From: Natrarchaeobius halalkaliphilus
GTDB taxonomy: Archaea > Halobacteriota > Halobacteria > Halobacteriales > Natrialbaceae
Length of the DNA stretch: 64,000 nucleotides
Direction of reading: 5' to 3'
Assembly: GCF_003841485.1 (NCBI RefSeq)
Contig: NZ_REFY01000006.1
Location: forward strand, 167,333-231,332
Part shown: positions 17,764-26,488 of the stretch, one piece after another
How positions within the stretch are numbered: the first letter of the stretch is position 1
Layout: the number at the start of each line of letters is the position of its first letter
The notes under the pieces: generated by a model
Told to the model about the DNA's origin: nothing
What the model saw: the letters and a program-made list of their open reading frames with translations, nothing else
The model's database searches: none
Made by a program: the position numbers and the translations under genes

Positions 17764-17769
17764 CGGTTC

Positions 17770-18036
17770 GTGACTTCTCACGACGCGACTCTCGAGTTCG
17801 AGTACGGGTGCGCGTCCACGGCACGTACCGTCGCGGAGAGCGTCCGTCTCGAGATCGGTGATATCGACGACGATCGGTCTCGGACGGCGATCGAGCGAAC
17901 CGACTCGACGGTCCGCCTCGAGGTCGCTGCCGACGATGCCGTCGCGTTACGGGCGGCGCTGAACACCTGGTTTTCCCTGGTCGACGTCGCAGAGCAGGCC
18001 GGAACTCTCGGAGAGTACACGCTCGAGCGGCGCTGA
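17770..18036 (+). CDS. pcc1: KEOPS complex subunit Pcc1
   Basis: An 88-residue alpha/beta protein starting at GTG, six bases after rpoP. It has the Pcc1 fold pattern: an N-terminal strand (ATLEFEYGCASTARTVAESVRLEI), a central strand pair (STVRLEVAADDAVALRAALNTWFSLVDV) and a short helical end. Pcc1 is the dimerisation platform of KEOPS, which makes t6A37 on tRNAs reading ANN codons. The position after rpoP supports the call. Confidence 0.87.
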   Translation: MTSHDATLEFEYGCASTARTVAESVRLEIGDIDDDRSRTAIERTDSTVRLEVAADDAVALRAALNTWFSLVDVAEQAGTLGEYTLERR

Positions 18037-18220
18037 TACGGCCTGCTGTCCCGACGTTCTGGCACACCCGCAGACGGCTCGCGGGTACTTCGGAGACGGC
18101 TCGCAGCGGACCGCGCGACTGGATGGCTCCGAAACCAGCGAGATCGCCCGCAGTGACGGCCGTTCGTGATCGGATGCCGACTCTCCCGAACCGACCCGCC
18201 GATCGAGCGTAAAGCTTGAC

Positions 18221-18228
18221 TTTTTAAG
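18221..18228 (+). promoter_or_regulatory. TATA box of the prefoldin operon
   Basis: TTTTTAAG lies 23-30 bases before the pfdB ATG at 18251 and is the single AT-rich element in the 214-base gap after pcc1. Confidence 0.6.
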
Positions 18229-18250
18229 TCCGGAGGGCGACGGTCGAGAC

Positions 18251-18646
18251 ATGCAAGGAAACCTGCCGCCGGAAGCACAGGAGAAAATCGAACAGCTTCA
18301 GGACCTTCAGGAGACCGCACAGCAGGTCGCCGTCCAGAAGCAGGAAGCCGAATCCACCCTCACGGACGCCGAAAACGCCCTCGACGAACTCGAGAACGTC
18401 GACGACGACACCGTGATGTACCGCCAGGTCGGTGAACTCCTCGTCGAGACGGAGTACGACGAGGCCGAGGACGAACTCGATGACAAGGTCAACTCCCTCG
18501 AGATCCGTCTCGAGACGCTCGAAAAGCAAGAAGACCGCGTTCAGCAGCAGTTCGAGAGCCTCCAGGAGGAGCTCGAAGGGCTGCTCGGCGGCGGGATGGG
18601 CGGCGGCCCGGCCGGTCCGGGCGGCCCGGGCGCTGGCGGCGCGTAA
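18251..18646 (+). CDS. pfdB: Prefoldin subunit beta
   Basis: A 131-residue coiled-coil protein. Two long helices (about 8-50 and 75-115) flank the short beta-hairpin segment ([16 protein letters not shown]), the normal beta-subunit layout. The hexameric chaperone holds unfolded proteins for the thermosome. The C-terminus is an unusual flexible Gly/Pro/Ala tail (about 112-131). It is directly followed, without a gap, by the DUF3194 gene. Confidence 0.95.
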   Translation: MQGNLPPEAQEKIEQLQDLQETAQQVAVQKQEAESTLTDAENALDELENVDDDTVMYRQVGELLVETEYDEAEDELDDKVNSLEIRLETLEKQEDRVQQQFESLQEELEGLLGGGMGGGPAGPGGPGAGGA

Positions 18647-18907
18647 ATGACGCAGGCTGAACCGACCGACGAAGCGGTCGTCCAGACCGCATCCGACGCC
18701 GCGGAAGGGCTGATCTTCTCGCGGTACAAACAGTCGGTCGTTCGCGACTGTGACGTCACCGTTACGTTCGAAGAGGGCGTCCTCGACGTGGACGTTTACG
18801 TAAACGTCCCCGACGACGAGGGAAGCCACGATCCCGAGCGTGTTGCCGACGACGCCGCGCTCGCTGCCCAGGAGGCCGTCGACGAACTGTTTGAGGAATC
18901 CGGATAA
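18647..18907 (+). CDS. DUF3194 family protein
   Basis: An 86-residue acidic protein whose ATG follows the pfdB stop codon directly (TAAATG). The pattern TASDAAEGLIFSRYKQSVVRDCDVTVTFEEGVLDVDVYVNV matches DUF3194, an archaeal family regularly encoded next to prefoldin beta. Function unknown; translational coupling suggests a link to chaperone function or simply a conserved operon. Confidence 0.85.
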   Translation: MTQAEPTDEAVVQTASDAAEGLIFSRYKQSVVRDCDVTVTFEEGVLDVDVYVNVPDDEGSHDPERVADDAALAAQEAVDELFEESG

Positions 18908-19148
18908 TCCGGCCGGCGAGCAGCGAGGGCGAAGCGTTCAGAATCCGATCTCCCTCTATGCGGACTGCCGTCGGCCGGTTTCGGTGTTACCACGACTGTC
19001 CAGCGGATGTACCGGTCGTCGAACCGGCAGACGTCTCACGTCCGCCACCTCCGCGTGTTCGGCCGGATCCGACGACCGCCTTTCGCGCTTACTGTTGGAT
19101 AACCAAAGCTTAGTGAGGACCGACCACGAAGTCGTATTCGTTCAGACT

Positions 19149-19916
19149 ATGTCCTCCACACCACGAGCGATCGATGCGGACGGATTGACGAAGCGGTTCG
19201 GCTCCGCGACCGCCGTCGACGGCGTCGATCTGGCCGTCGAACGCGGGACCGTCTACGGCTTTCTCGGACCGAACGGTGCCGGAAAGACGACGACGATGCG
19301 AATGCTGACGACCCTCACCCGTCCAACGGCCGGCAACGCGTGGATCGCAGGCGATCCCGTGACCGACCGTGGCGCTGTGCGTGACTCGATCGGCTACCTC
19401 CCCGAAGAGCCGCCGGTCTTCGACGAGCTGACCGGCCGGGAGCAACTCGAGTACACGGCCCGACTACGGGAGATCCCCCGAGAGCGATCACAACGACGGA
19501 TCGACGGCTGGCTCGAGCGATTTAGCCTGAGCGCCGACGCCGGGAAACGGATCGACGACTACTCGAAGGGAATGCGCCAGAAGATCGGGCTCGTCCAGGC
19601 ACTGTTGCACGAACCCGCGGTCGTCTTCCTCGACGAGCCGACGAGCGGTCTCGACCCGAGGGCCGCCCGGACCGTCATGAACGCGATCAGAGAATTGGCC
19701 GACGACGGCCACACCGTCTTTCTCTCGACGCACATCCTCCCCGTCGTCGAAGAACTCGCGGACACGGTCGGCGTCCTCTTCGACGGGCGAATCGTTACCG
19801 AGGGTGATCCCGACGAGCTCACCGCACAGATCGAAAGCGAGGCCGACTCGACGCTCGAAGACGTCTTTCTCACGGTCACGACGGACCACGGTCCCACCGT
19901 CAGCGAGCACCGATGA
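19149..19916 (+). CDS. ABC transporter ATP-binding protein
   Basis: A 255-residue ABC ATPase: Walker A GPNGAGKTT (about 40-48), Q-loop region YLPEEP, signature YSKGMRQ (about 139-145) and Walker B AVVFLDEPTSGLD (about 157-169). It is of the ABC-2 exporter type (CcmA/NatA-like). The ATG at 19149 follows an AT-rich element near 19101; an upstream ATG at 18840 would overlap the DUF3194 gene and was rejected. The stop overlaps the permease start by four bases. Confidence 0.92.
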   Translation: MSSTPRAIDADGLTKRFGSATAVDGVDLAVERGTVYGFLGPNGAGKTTTMRMLTTLTRPTAGNAWIAGDPVTDRGAVRDSIGYLPEEPPVFDELTGREQLEYTARLREIPRERSQRRIDGWLERFSLSADAGKRIDDYSKGMRQKIGLVQALLHEPAVVFLDEPTSGLDPRAARTVMNAIRELADDGHTVFLSTHILPVVEELADTVGVLFDGRIVTEGDPDELTAQIESEADSTLEDVFLTVTTDHGPTVSEHR

Positions 19917-21526
19917 CGGAGTGGAACCGCATCCGTGCGATCGCCCGCACCGAACTCCGCCGGACGTCGCGTGCCATCCAGCAGGACGCCGGACAGATGA
20001 TCGCGTTCGGATTTCTCGCACTCTTTCTGGTTCCGTTCTCGCTCTCCGGGCTGGTCGGTGCCTACGTCTTCGGAGAACAGATAGCATCCGGGGGACTCGA
20101 GACGCCGCTTCACTGGGGGCGGCTCGTGCTCGTCTACGGCTGGCTCTTCGTCGCCGTCTTCAGCGGTTACCGCGCGTACTCGTCGGCGCTACGTCCGGAT
20201 CGACTGGACGGACTCTTGACGACGGTCTCACATCGCGACCTCCTCGGCGGGATCGTCCTTTCGGAGGTCCTCCTCTGGGGACTGGCGACGGTTCTGTACG
20301 GCGTCGCCGCGTCGCTTGCGTTCGCCGCCGGTCTGCGATCGATCGTAGCCGCACCGCTTGCGCTCCTCGCGATCTGTCTGGCCGTGTTCACCGCGTTCGC
20401 GACCGGCTTTCTCGTCGCACTGGTCGTCCGCAACGCGGGCGTCCGATCGCCGCGGCTGGCCCGCCTTCGGACCGTCGCGTTCCTCCTGGCTGCGATCGCC
20501 TACGTCGCTCTCATCTACACGCAGAACGTCACTGCCGCCCTCGATCCGGTGTTCTGGCTGCTCGAGCCGACGCCTATCGGCTGGTACGGTGACCTCGCGC
20601 TTCTCGGTGGCGCGTCGGAGGCGTCGCCCGCTCGAGGTGTCGGCGTTCTGGTGGCGAGCGTCCTCTTCCTCCTCGCGAGCGCTCGCGTTCTTTCGACGCT
20701 TGCCGAGTGGCTCTGGTACGCTGACGGTGCCCACGCCGAGGTCGACGCTGCGTCGACATCAGCCTCGACGACTGACGGGTCGCGACTCGAGCGGTACCTT
20801 CCGCGGTCGGTCGCGGGCGTCGTACTGGCGGACTGGAAGCGCGCCAGACGTGCGCCCATCACGCTGTCGTTCGTCCTCTACCCGCTCATCGTGTTGATCA
20901 ATCCGATCTTCTCGGTGATCCAGACCGGCACGATCGGAAGCTCGTTTCCGCTGTGGATCGTGCTCACCGTCGGCTGGGTCGCCGGCGTCCTGTTCACGCT
21001 CAACGTGCTCGGAAACGAGGGTGCGGTCCTCCCATCGACGGTGCTGACGGCCGGCCCCGAACGCGCGCTCGTGGTCGGACACGTTCTCGCAGGCACGCTG
21101 CTGGTCGCACCGATCGCCGTGATCCTGACCGCGGGACTCACACTGTTGAGTCCACGTCCGCTCACGTCCGTCCTCACGCTGACGGTGAGCAGCTTCGTCC
21201 TGGTCGTCGCTGCCGCCTCGATCGCGACTGGGATCGGTGCGGTGTTTCCACGGTACGAGGAGATCAACGTCTCTCGAAGCACCAAAGCGATCGTCCCGAG
21301 CACGATCGCGTTCGGGATCTACTCCGTGGTCATCGCCCTCGTCGCGCTGCCGACGCTCGTCGGTCACAGCTCGGTGGTCGGTCACGTCATCGAGTCCGCG
21401 TTCGGGACCTCCCAGCTCTCGCTCGCGCTCGGTGGAACGATCGGGACGGTGCTTCTCGCCGCTCCCGTGGGATTGCTCTCCATGCGGTACGCGATTCGAT
21501 CGGTAGAACGGTTTCACCTCGAGTGA
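19913..21526 (+). CDS. ABC-2 type exporter permease
   Basis: A 537-residue integral membrane protein with about 12 predicted helices, arranged as an N-terminal group (about 35-265), a polar loop rich in Ala/Ser/Asp (about 270-300) and a C-terminal group (about 315-530). It overlaps the ATPase gene by ATGA, so the two form one exporter. The substrate is unknown; similar haloarchaeal pairs are annotated as drug or copper-processing exporters without proof. Confidence 0.85.
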   Translation: MTEWNRIRAIARTELRRTSRAIQQDAGQMIAFGFLALFLVPFSLSGLVGAYVFGEQIASGGLETPLHWGRLVLVYGWLFVAVFSGYRAYSSALRPDRLDGLLTTVSHRDLLGGIVLSEVLLWGLATVLYGVAASLAFAAGLRSIVAAPLALLAICLAVFTAFATGFLVALVVRNAGVRSPRLARLRTVAFLLAAIAYVALIYTQNVTAALDPVFWLLEPTPIGWYGDLALLGGASEASPARGVGVLVASVLFLLASARVLSTLAEWLWYADGAHAEVDAASTSASTTDGSRLERYLPRSVAGVVLADWKRARRAPITLSFVLYPLIVLINPIFSVIQTGTIGSSFPLWIVLTVGWVAGVLFTLNVLGNEGAVLPSTVLTAGPERALVVGHVLAGTLLVAPIAVILTAGLTLLSPRPLTSVLTLTVSSFVLVVAAASIATGIGAVFPRYEEINVSRSTKAIVPSTIAFGIYSVVIALVALPTLVGHSSVVGHVIESAFGTSQLSLALGGTIGTVLLAAPVGLLSMRYAIRSVERFHLE

Positions 21527-21562
21527 GTCCGGCGAGACGAACCCGGCCCGTCTCGAGTATCG

Positions 21563-22633
21563 TTAGTCGAGATCCGCGCCGACGGCCGCCTGAATCGACG
21601 AAAAGCCGTCTCGCTCGAGGAGTTCGACCAGCTCTTTGTTGATGCGGGTTGCGGTCGAGGGACCCTCGTAGACGAATCCGGTGTACAGTTGAACGAGGGA
21701 CGCACCCGCACGGATCTTCTCGTAGGCGCGCTCGGCCGAATCGACGCCGCCGACGCCGACGATGGGAAGTTCGCCGTCGGTGGCGGCGGCGATCGATCGG
21801 ATGACCTCGGTCGAGGGATCTGCGAGCGGCTTGCCGCTCATTCCGCCCCACTCCTCTCGATTCGAGTCGGTGGCTCCATCGCGACCGGTCGTCGTATTCG
21901 TCGCCACGATCCCGTCGATATCGAACTCGAGAACGATGTCGACGAGCTCGAGAACCGATTTCGTCGGAGAGTCGGGACCGACCTTTACCAGAATCGGCCG
22001 ATCCTCGTCGTTTTCGTCCTGTAGCGTTTCGAAGATTCGCCGGAGGTGATCGGACGACGTCTCGTCGAACTGTTTGGGCGTGTTCGGACAGGAGACGTTG
22101 ACCACGACGTAATCCGCAAACGGCGAGAGCCGATCGAAGACTCGCCGGTAGTCCTCGATCGCTTCGTCCTCGCTCGAGGTGTTCATCTTGCCGACGTTGA
22201 CGCCGAGTGGAATTTTGGGGACGGCGTTTCTCTCGAGTCGATCCCTGACGCGGTCCATTCCCTGCCCGTTGAACCCCATCCGATTGACCATCGCGCGGTC
22301 TTCGCGCAACCGAAACAGCCGCGGACGATCGTTACCCGTCTGGGGATACGGCGTCACGGTCCCGATTTCGACGAAGCCGAACCCGAGCGCTTCGAGTGCG
22401 TGTGTCACCTCGGCGTTCTTGTCGAACCCGGCCGCCATCCCGACGGGATTCGGGAACGTCGTTCCGAACAGATCCACCTCGAGCGCCGGGTGTTCGTACT
22501 GATAGATGTACGACAGTGTGGCTCGCGTCGGCATCGTAGATTGTGCTGCCTTGAGCGTTCGTTTCCCGAGATTGTGTGCTCTTTCGGGCGGGAGTTTGAA
22601 CGCGAGCGGACGGACCCGCGAGTACAGCGTCAT
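21563..22633 (-). CDS. pyrD: Dihydroorotate dehydrogenase, class 2 (quinone-dependent)
   Basis: A 356-residue FMN enzyme oxidising dihydroorotate to orotate in UMP synthesis. Class 2 features are present: the N-terminal amphipathic extension (about 1-45) for membrane and quinone contact, the FMN-site segment NPVGMAAGFDKNAEV, the catalytic Ser in VVNVSCPNT (about 184-192), and the phosphate-binding IVGVGGVDSAERAYEKIRAGASLVQLYTGFVYEGP near the end. It stands alone and is convergent with the ABC permease gene. Confidence 0.96.
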   Translation of the reverse strand: MTLYSRVRPLAFKLPPERAHNLGKRTLKAAQSTMPTRATLSYIYQYEHPALEVDLFGTTFPNPVGMAAGFDKNAEVTHALEALGFGFVEIGTVTPYPQTGNDRPRLFRLREDRAMVNRMGFNGQGMDRVRDRLERNAVPKIPLGVNVGKMNTSSEDEAIEDYRRVFDRLSPFADYVVVNVSCPNTPKQFDETSSDHLRRIFETLQDENDEDRPILVKVGPDSPTKSVLELVDIVLEFDIDGIVATNTTTGRDGATDSNREEWGGMSGKPLADPSTEVIRSIAAATDGELPIVGVGGVDSAERAYEKIRAGASLVQLYTGFVYEGPSTATRINKELVELLERDGFSSIQAAVGADLD

Positions 22634-22707
22634 TATGCGTTGACGGTACGTCGAGCGAGCAGGTACGTAAACACCTCGAAGGCTCGCCGCCGGCGGTGGG
22701 TGCTATC

Positions 22708-23067
22708 CTATGACACGCTCGAGTCGACCGCGTCGACTGCTCGCCCGTCGATCGAACCGGCGTCGGTTCCGAACTCCCGTGCGAGGAGGGCGGGAACGTC
22801 GTCGGGCGTAACGTCGGCGTACCACTCGTTGCGCGGCTGGATGGCGATCGCCGTCCCGTCTTCGCTACAGAGGCCGAGGCAACCGGTCGTCGTGACGGCG
22901 ATCGGTGACCAGAACGCGTCCCGGTCTCGAAGCCACGTCTTGACGGCCTGAACGACCGCGTCCGACCCGGCGTCCCGACAGCAGGCGTACTCCGAGTCTC
23001 GCCCGTTCGTACAGACGAGGACGTGCGCACCGACCCGGTCTCGTTGGCGGTCGGTTCGGCGCTTCAT
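22708..23067 (-). CDS. Thioredoxin-like [2Fe-2S] ferredoxin domain protein
   Basis: A 119-residue protein with the four-cysteine pattern of thioredoxin-fold [2Fe-2S] ferredoxins: Cys19 in LVCTNGRDSEYACC (also Cys29 and Cys30), then TGCLGLC. The C-terminal segment IAIQPRNEWYADVTPDDVPALL is the common family ending. Such proteins occur with cobalamin-synthesis and NuoE-like functions; no partner gene is adjacent here. It is located about 75 bases upstream of pyrD on the same strand. Confidence 0.8.
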   Translation of the reverse strand: MKRRTDRQRDRVGAHVLVCTNGRDSEYACCRDAGSDAVVQAVKTWLRDRDAFWSPIAVTTTGCLGLCSEDGTAIAIQPRNEWYADVTPDDVPALLAREFGTDAGSIDGRAVDAVDSSVS

Positions 23068-23398
23068 CGCGGGCGTGTCCGTTCCGTCGTGGGCAATCGC
23101 TCGCTCGCTCTATACTGTCCGTTCGACCGGCCAGCCACTCCACGTCGTTCGAATGCGACCGTTTGCGTCGAGTCCATAAAACGCAATTGGACTACTGAAA
23201 TATAAATTGATCCTCCTCGTGATGGAGCCGCGTTCCGTCCGAGACCGATCACTGGAGAAATAGTATAGATCCGGCAAAAGAGGCCGAAACTCCGAGAAGG
23301 CCAGCGGATAACGAAATCGTTTTCCTATGGGTACCGCTTGAGTCGACTAACAACCAGTGCCATGAGTAACCAACGTCGGTCATCTGGAGGGCCGAACT
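23068..23398. other. Gene-free region upstream of the Mrp antiporter operon
   Basis: No credible ORF. An AT-rich GAAATATAAATTG at about 23197-23209 is TATA-like and points toward the operon, but lies about 190 bases before the GTG at 23399, which would imply a long leader. A Shine-Dalgarno-like GGAGG is seen at about 23384-23388, 11 bases before the GTG, consistent with a leadered transcript. Confidence 0.5.
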
Positions 23399-24436
23399 GT
23401 GACGGCTAACCGAGTGCTCGTACCGCTTTCGGATACGGTGACCGTTCGCCAGACGATCGGCTACGCCGTTCGGACCGGACTCGGATCCGACGATCCACTC
23501 GAGGTCCACCTCGTCGTCGCGCTTCCCTACGACACCGACGTTCCGGAGGGCGACGTGCAGATCGAAGAGGCGAGACAGTTACTCTCGCGGGCCAGACGGT
23601 GGCTCGAAGAGGATACGGGCGGCGCGGATATCACGGTCGAAACCGCCGTCATCGGCGACGACGAGTACCTGTTCGGTCCGAGGGATTACGCGGACACGTT
23701 CGGGGAGTACGCCGACGACCACGGCATCGATCTGCTCGTTCTCGATCCCGAGTACCAGCCCGGCGTGACGTCGTCGATACTCCAGCCACTGGAGCGCGAA
23801 CTCGAGGCGGTCGGGCTCAGCTACGACGAAGCGGCCGTCGAACGACCCGCTCGTCACGAACGGCTCGTCGGTGAGGGAACCGAACGCTTCGATCGGTACT
23901 TCGCGCTGTTTTGGATCTCCTACGGATTCTATCTCGTGTTGGGCGATCCGACCTACTGGTTCGACCTCGTCACCGGCGCGGCCGTCGCCGGTATCGTCTC
24001 CCTCTCGCTGGCCAACGTAACGTTCTCCTTTCCGCTCGGACGGCTCGAGTCGCCGTTGCGGACGATCCGCTTTGGGATGTACGTGCCCTATCTCGTCTGG
24101 GAGATCGTCAAGGCGAATATCGCGATTTCGTACGTCATTTTGCGCCCGTCGATGCCGATCGAGCCCACGGTGACGCGCGTCAACACCCGCGTCAGGAGCG
24201 GCCTCCCACTGCTCGCACTGGCCAACAGCATCACCCTCACGCCGGGAACGCTTACGGTCCGAGCCAACGACCAGCGCCTGATCGTTCACACGCTGATTCC
24301 GTCGGCCCGCGAGGATCTCTTCGACGGCGCGCTTGAGCGAGCCGTTCGATTCGTGTTCAACGGTCGCGAATCGGCCGCGATCCCCACGCCACGAGAGCGC
24401 GGGGATACGGAGATCATCGGGGGTGACGAACTGTGA
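23399..24436 (+). CDS. mnhE: Mrp/Mnh antiporter subunit E with N-terminal Usp-like domain
   Basis: A 345-residue protein, about twice the usual MnhE. Residues 1-145 look like a universal-stress-protein-type alpha/beta domain (NRVLVPLSDTVTVRQTIGYAV; DYADTFGEYADDHGIDLLVLDPEYQPG), and residues about 165-330 are MnhE (three helices, then PYLVWEIVKANIAISYVI and ANSITLTPGTLTV, the family signature). The start is GTG with a GGAGG upstream. First gene of a nine-gene operon; its stop overlaps mnhF by four bases. The Usp-like part probably senses nucleotide or stress, by inference from the fold only. Confidence 0.9.
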   Translation: MTANRVLVPLSDTVTVRQTIGYAVRTGLGSDDPLEVHLVVALPYDTDVPEGDVQIEEARQLLSRARRWLEEDTGGADITVETAVIGDDEYLFGPRDYADTFGEYADDHGIDLLVLDPEYQPGVTSSILQPLERELEAVGLSYDEAAVERPARHERLVGEGTERFDRYFALFWISYGFYLVLGDPTYWFDLVTGAAVAGIVSLSLANVTFSFPLGRLESPLRTIRFGMYVPYLVWEIVKANIAISYVILRPSMPIEPTVTRVNTRVRSGLPLLALANSITLTPGTLTVRANDQRLIVHTLIPSAREDLFDGALERAVRFVFNGRESAAIPTPRERGDTEIIGGDEL

Positions 24437-24720
24437 TTCCCGCCGGAATCTCGATCGAGGAAATCTTCCTGCTCGCGGCCGCCCTGTTCGTCGTACTCGC
24501 GATCATGATGTTTTATCGGGCGGTGGCCGGGCCGACGACGCAGGACCGACTGCTCGCGGTCAACGTCCTCGGGACGAACACGGTCGTCATCCTCGCACTG
24601 CTCGCCGCAGGACTCGGGGAGCCGTGGTTCCTCGACGTCGCGTTGATCTACGCCCTGCTCAACTTCCTGATGGCGGTCGCCATCTCGAAGTTCACCGTCG
24701 AGCGAGGTGGTGTCCTGTGA
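24433..24720 (+). CDS. mnhF: Mrp/Mnh antiporter subunit F
   Basis: A 95-residue protein with three transmembrane helices and the family signature MMFYRAVAGPTTQDRLLAVNVLGT. It starts at GTG, overlapping mnhE by four bases. A small membrane subunit of the multi-subunit Na+(or K+)/H+ antiporter. Confidence 0.93.
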   Translation: MIPAGISIEEIFLLAAALFVVLAIMMFYRAVAGPTTQDRLLAVNVLGTNTVVILALLAAGLGEPWFLDVALIYALLNFLMAVAISKFTVERGGVL

Positions 24721-25067
24721 TCGAGAGCATCCGTTTTTGGGCCATCGTCGTCCTCGTGGTCGCCGGACTGTTCTTTACGTTCGTCTCGGCGGTGGGCGTT
24801 ATCCGGCTCCCGGACATCTACGCCCGCGCCCACACCGCCTCCCAGACCGACACTCTCGGTGCGGGTCTTGCACTCGCAGCCGTCGCGATCGCACTCGGCT
24901 GGCAGCACGCCACCGTTTACACGGTGTTGTTGCTGTTTTTCGTGTTCATCACGAACCCCACTGCGGCACACGCGATCGCTCGATCCGCCGCCGAGACCGG
25001 GATCGAACCGGTGACCGGCGACTCGAGTCCCGAGGAGGACCCTGACGAGGAGGGTGAGACGTCGTGA
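24717..25067 (+). CDS. mnhG: Mrp/Mnh antiporter subunit G
   Basis: A 116-residue protein with three helices. The signature GVIRLPDIYARAHTASQTDTLGAGL (about residues 27-51) is diagnostic of MnhG/PhaG. The C-terminus ends in an acidic haloarchaeal tail. It starts at GTG within the mnhF stop codon (four-base overlap) and overlaps the next gene in the same way. An earlier in-frame start at 24333 lies inside mnhE and was rejected. Confidence 0.93.
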   Translation: MIESIRFWAIVVLVVAGLFFTFVSAVGVIRLPDIYARAHTASQTDTLGAGLALAAVAIALGWQHATVYTVLLLFFVFITNPTAAHAIARSAAETGIEPVTGDSSPEEDPDEEGETS

Positions 25068-25615
25068 GCGCCATCGCGTACACGCTCGTGATCTTCATCC
25101 TCTTGACGGCGCTCGCGACGGCGCTGTTTCGGGACGTCCTCTCTGCGATCGTCGTCTTCGGAGCTTACAGCCTGGGGATGGCGATCCTCTATACGTACTT
25201 GCTCGCACCCGACGTCGCGATGACCGAGGCGGCGATCGGTGCCGGCGTGACGACGATCCTGTTACTGTTGACGATCGCGCGCACGTCTCGACCGCCGACC
25301 GACCGGCTCTTCGAGCGACTCGACGTACCGGCCGTCGCCGTCTCCGGTGCCTTCGTGCTCGTCCTGATCGTCGGGCTCCTTCCGGAGATGTACGCCGTCG
25401 GTGATCCGGACGCGCCAATCTGGGGCTGGGACGGACTGTCCGAAACGCCCTCGCTGTACTACGTCCAGAACACGTTTGCAGACACCGGCGCTCAAAACGC
25501 CGTGAGCGCGGTGCTCGCCTCCTACCGAGGGTTCGACACGTTCGGAGAGGCTGTGGTCGTCTTCGCCGCCGGCGTTGCCGTTCTCCTCGTCCTGAAACGG
25601 GAGGTGTTCACCTAA
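25064..25615 (+). CDS. DUF4040 / MbhD-MbhE-like antiporter subunit (MrpA C-terminal part)
   Basis: A 183-residue membrane protein starting at GTG. Residues about 1-75 match DUF4040/MbhD (LLAPDVAMTEAAIGAGVTTILLLLTI), and the end (SAVLASYRGFDTFGEAVVVFAAGVAVLLVLKRE) matches MbhE. In bacterial MrpA both are fused behind a NuoL-like domain; here they form a separate gene, as in hydrogenase-linked Mbh/Mrp modules. It couples ion transfer next to the MnhB and MnhC subunits. Confidence 0.87.
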   Translation: MSAIAYTLVIFILLTALATALFRDVLSAIVVFGAYSLGMAILYTYLLAPDVAMTEAAIGAGVTTILLLLTIARTSRPPTDRLFERLDVPAVAVSGAFVLVLIVGLLPEMYAVGDPDAPIWGWDGLSETPSLYYVQNTFADTGAQNAVSAVLASYRGFDTFGEAVVVFAAGVAVLLVLKREVFT

Positions 25616-26112
25616 TGTCTCGCACCGATTCCTACGACGACACCTACACCGAAAGTCAGGTGATCATGACCTCCGTCAAGATCATCGCACCGTTTACGCT
25701 CACCTACGGTATGTTCATGAGCCTACATGGGGCCGATACGCCCGGCGGGAGCTTCCAGGGCGGTGCGATCATCGGCGTCACCGTTCTCATGCTCGCGTTC
25801 GCGTTCGGGATCGAACCCACCCGACGGTGGCTGAAGAACTCCTTCGTCGTCGGCCTCGTCACCGGCGGCGTCACGATCTTCATCGCGACCGGTCTCGCCA
25901 CGATAGCGCTCGGCGGGAACTTCCTCGAGTACGATGCGTTCGTCGACGCGTTCGGTATCGCACACTACTGGGGGATGGAAGCGATCGAGGTCGGCGGCGT
26001 CGCGTTGATCGTCGCCGGCGTCGTCATCACCCTCTTTTTCGCGACGGCCGCGGGCTTTACGCCCGAACGCCGGAGCGATGAGCGCCTCGAGGGGGTGAGC
26101 GACGATGATTGA
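25615..26112 (+). CDS. mnhB: Mrp/Mnh antiporter subunit B
   Basis: A 165-residue protein with four helices. The MnhB signature is clear: SVKIIAPFTLTYGMFMSLHGADTPGGSFQGG near the N-terminus. It overlaps the preceding gene by one base (TAATG) and the next gene by eight bases. Confidence 0.92.
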   Translation: MSRTDSYDDTYTESQVIMTSVKIIAPFTLTYGMFMSLHGADTPGGSFQGGAIIGVTVLMLAFAFGIEPTRRWLKNSFVVGLVTGGVTIFIATGLATIALGGNFLEYDAFVDAFGIAHYWGMEAIEVGGVALIVAGVVITLFFATAAGFTPERRSDERLEGVSDDD

Positions 26113-26488
26113 GGGGGCACTCGACGTGCTGGCGACGCGTTACGCCTACGCCCTGATGTTCGTCCTCATGGGTATCGGGATGTACATGATGATCGCAAAC
26201 GAGAACCTCGTCAAGAAGCTGATCGGAGTCAACCTCTTCCAGACCGCGATCTTCCTGTTTTTCGTCGCGGTCGCGTACGTCGAGGGCGGGCAGGCACCGA
26301 TCGTTCCGGACGATCCGGTCCCCGGCGAACTGGCGATGGCGAGTCCGTTACCCCACGTCATCGTCCTGACCGCCATCGTCGTCGGAATCGCGTTGACCGC
26401 CGTCGGACTCGCATTGATCGTCCGTATCTACGCGGAGTACGGGACGCTTCGAGAGGATACGCTCCGGGAGGTGCGTGCCGATGAGTAG
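26105..26488 (+). CDS. mnhC: Mrp/Mnh antiporter subunit C (NuoK-like)
   Basis: A 127-residue protein with three helices, homologous to NuoK. It has the pattern YALMFVLMGIGMYMMIANENLVKKLIGVNLFQTAIFLFFV, then a loop containing PVPGELAMASPLPHVIVLTAIVVGIALTAVGLAL, which is typical of MnhC. It overlaps the mnhB and mnhD genes at either end. Confidence 0.92.
   Translation: MIEGALDVLATRYAYALMFVLMGIGMYMMIANENLVKKLIGVNLFQTAIFLFFVAVAYVEGGQAPIVPDDPVPGELAMASPLPHVIVLTAIVVGIALTAVGLALIVRIYAEYGTLREDTLREVRADE

Noticed and set aside
18840..19148. Long N-terminal extension of the ABC ATPase
   Set aside because: It overlaps the DUF3194 gene, and its sequence is basic and unlike the ABC domain. The ATG at 19149 gives the normal ATPase start.
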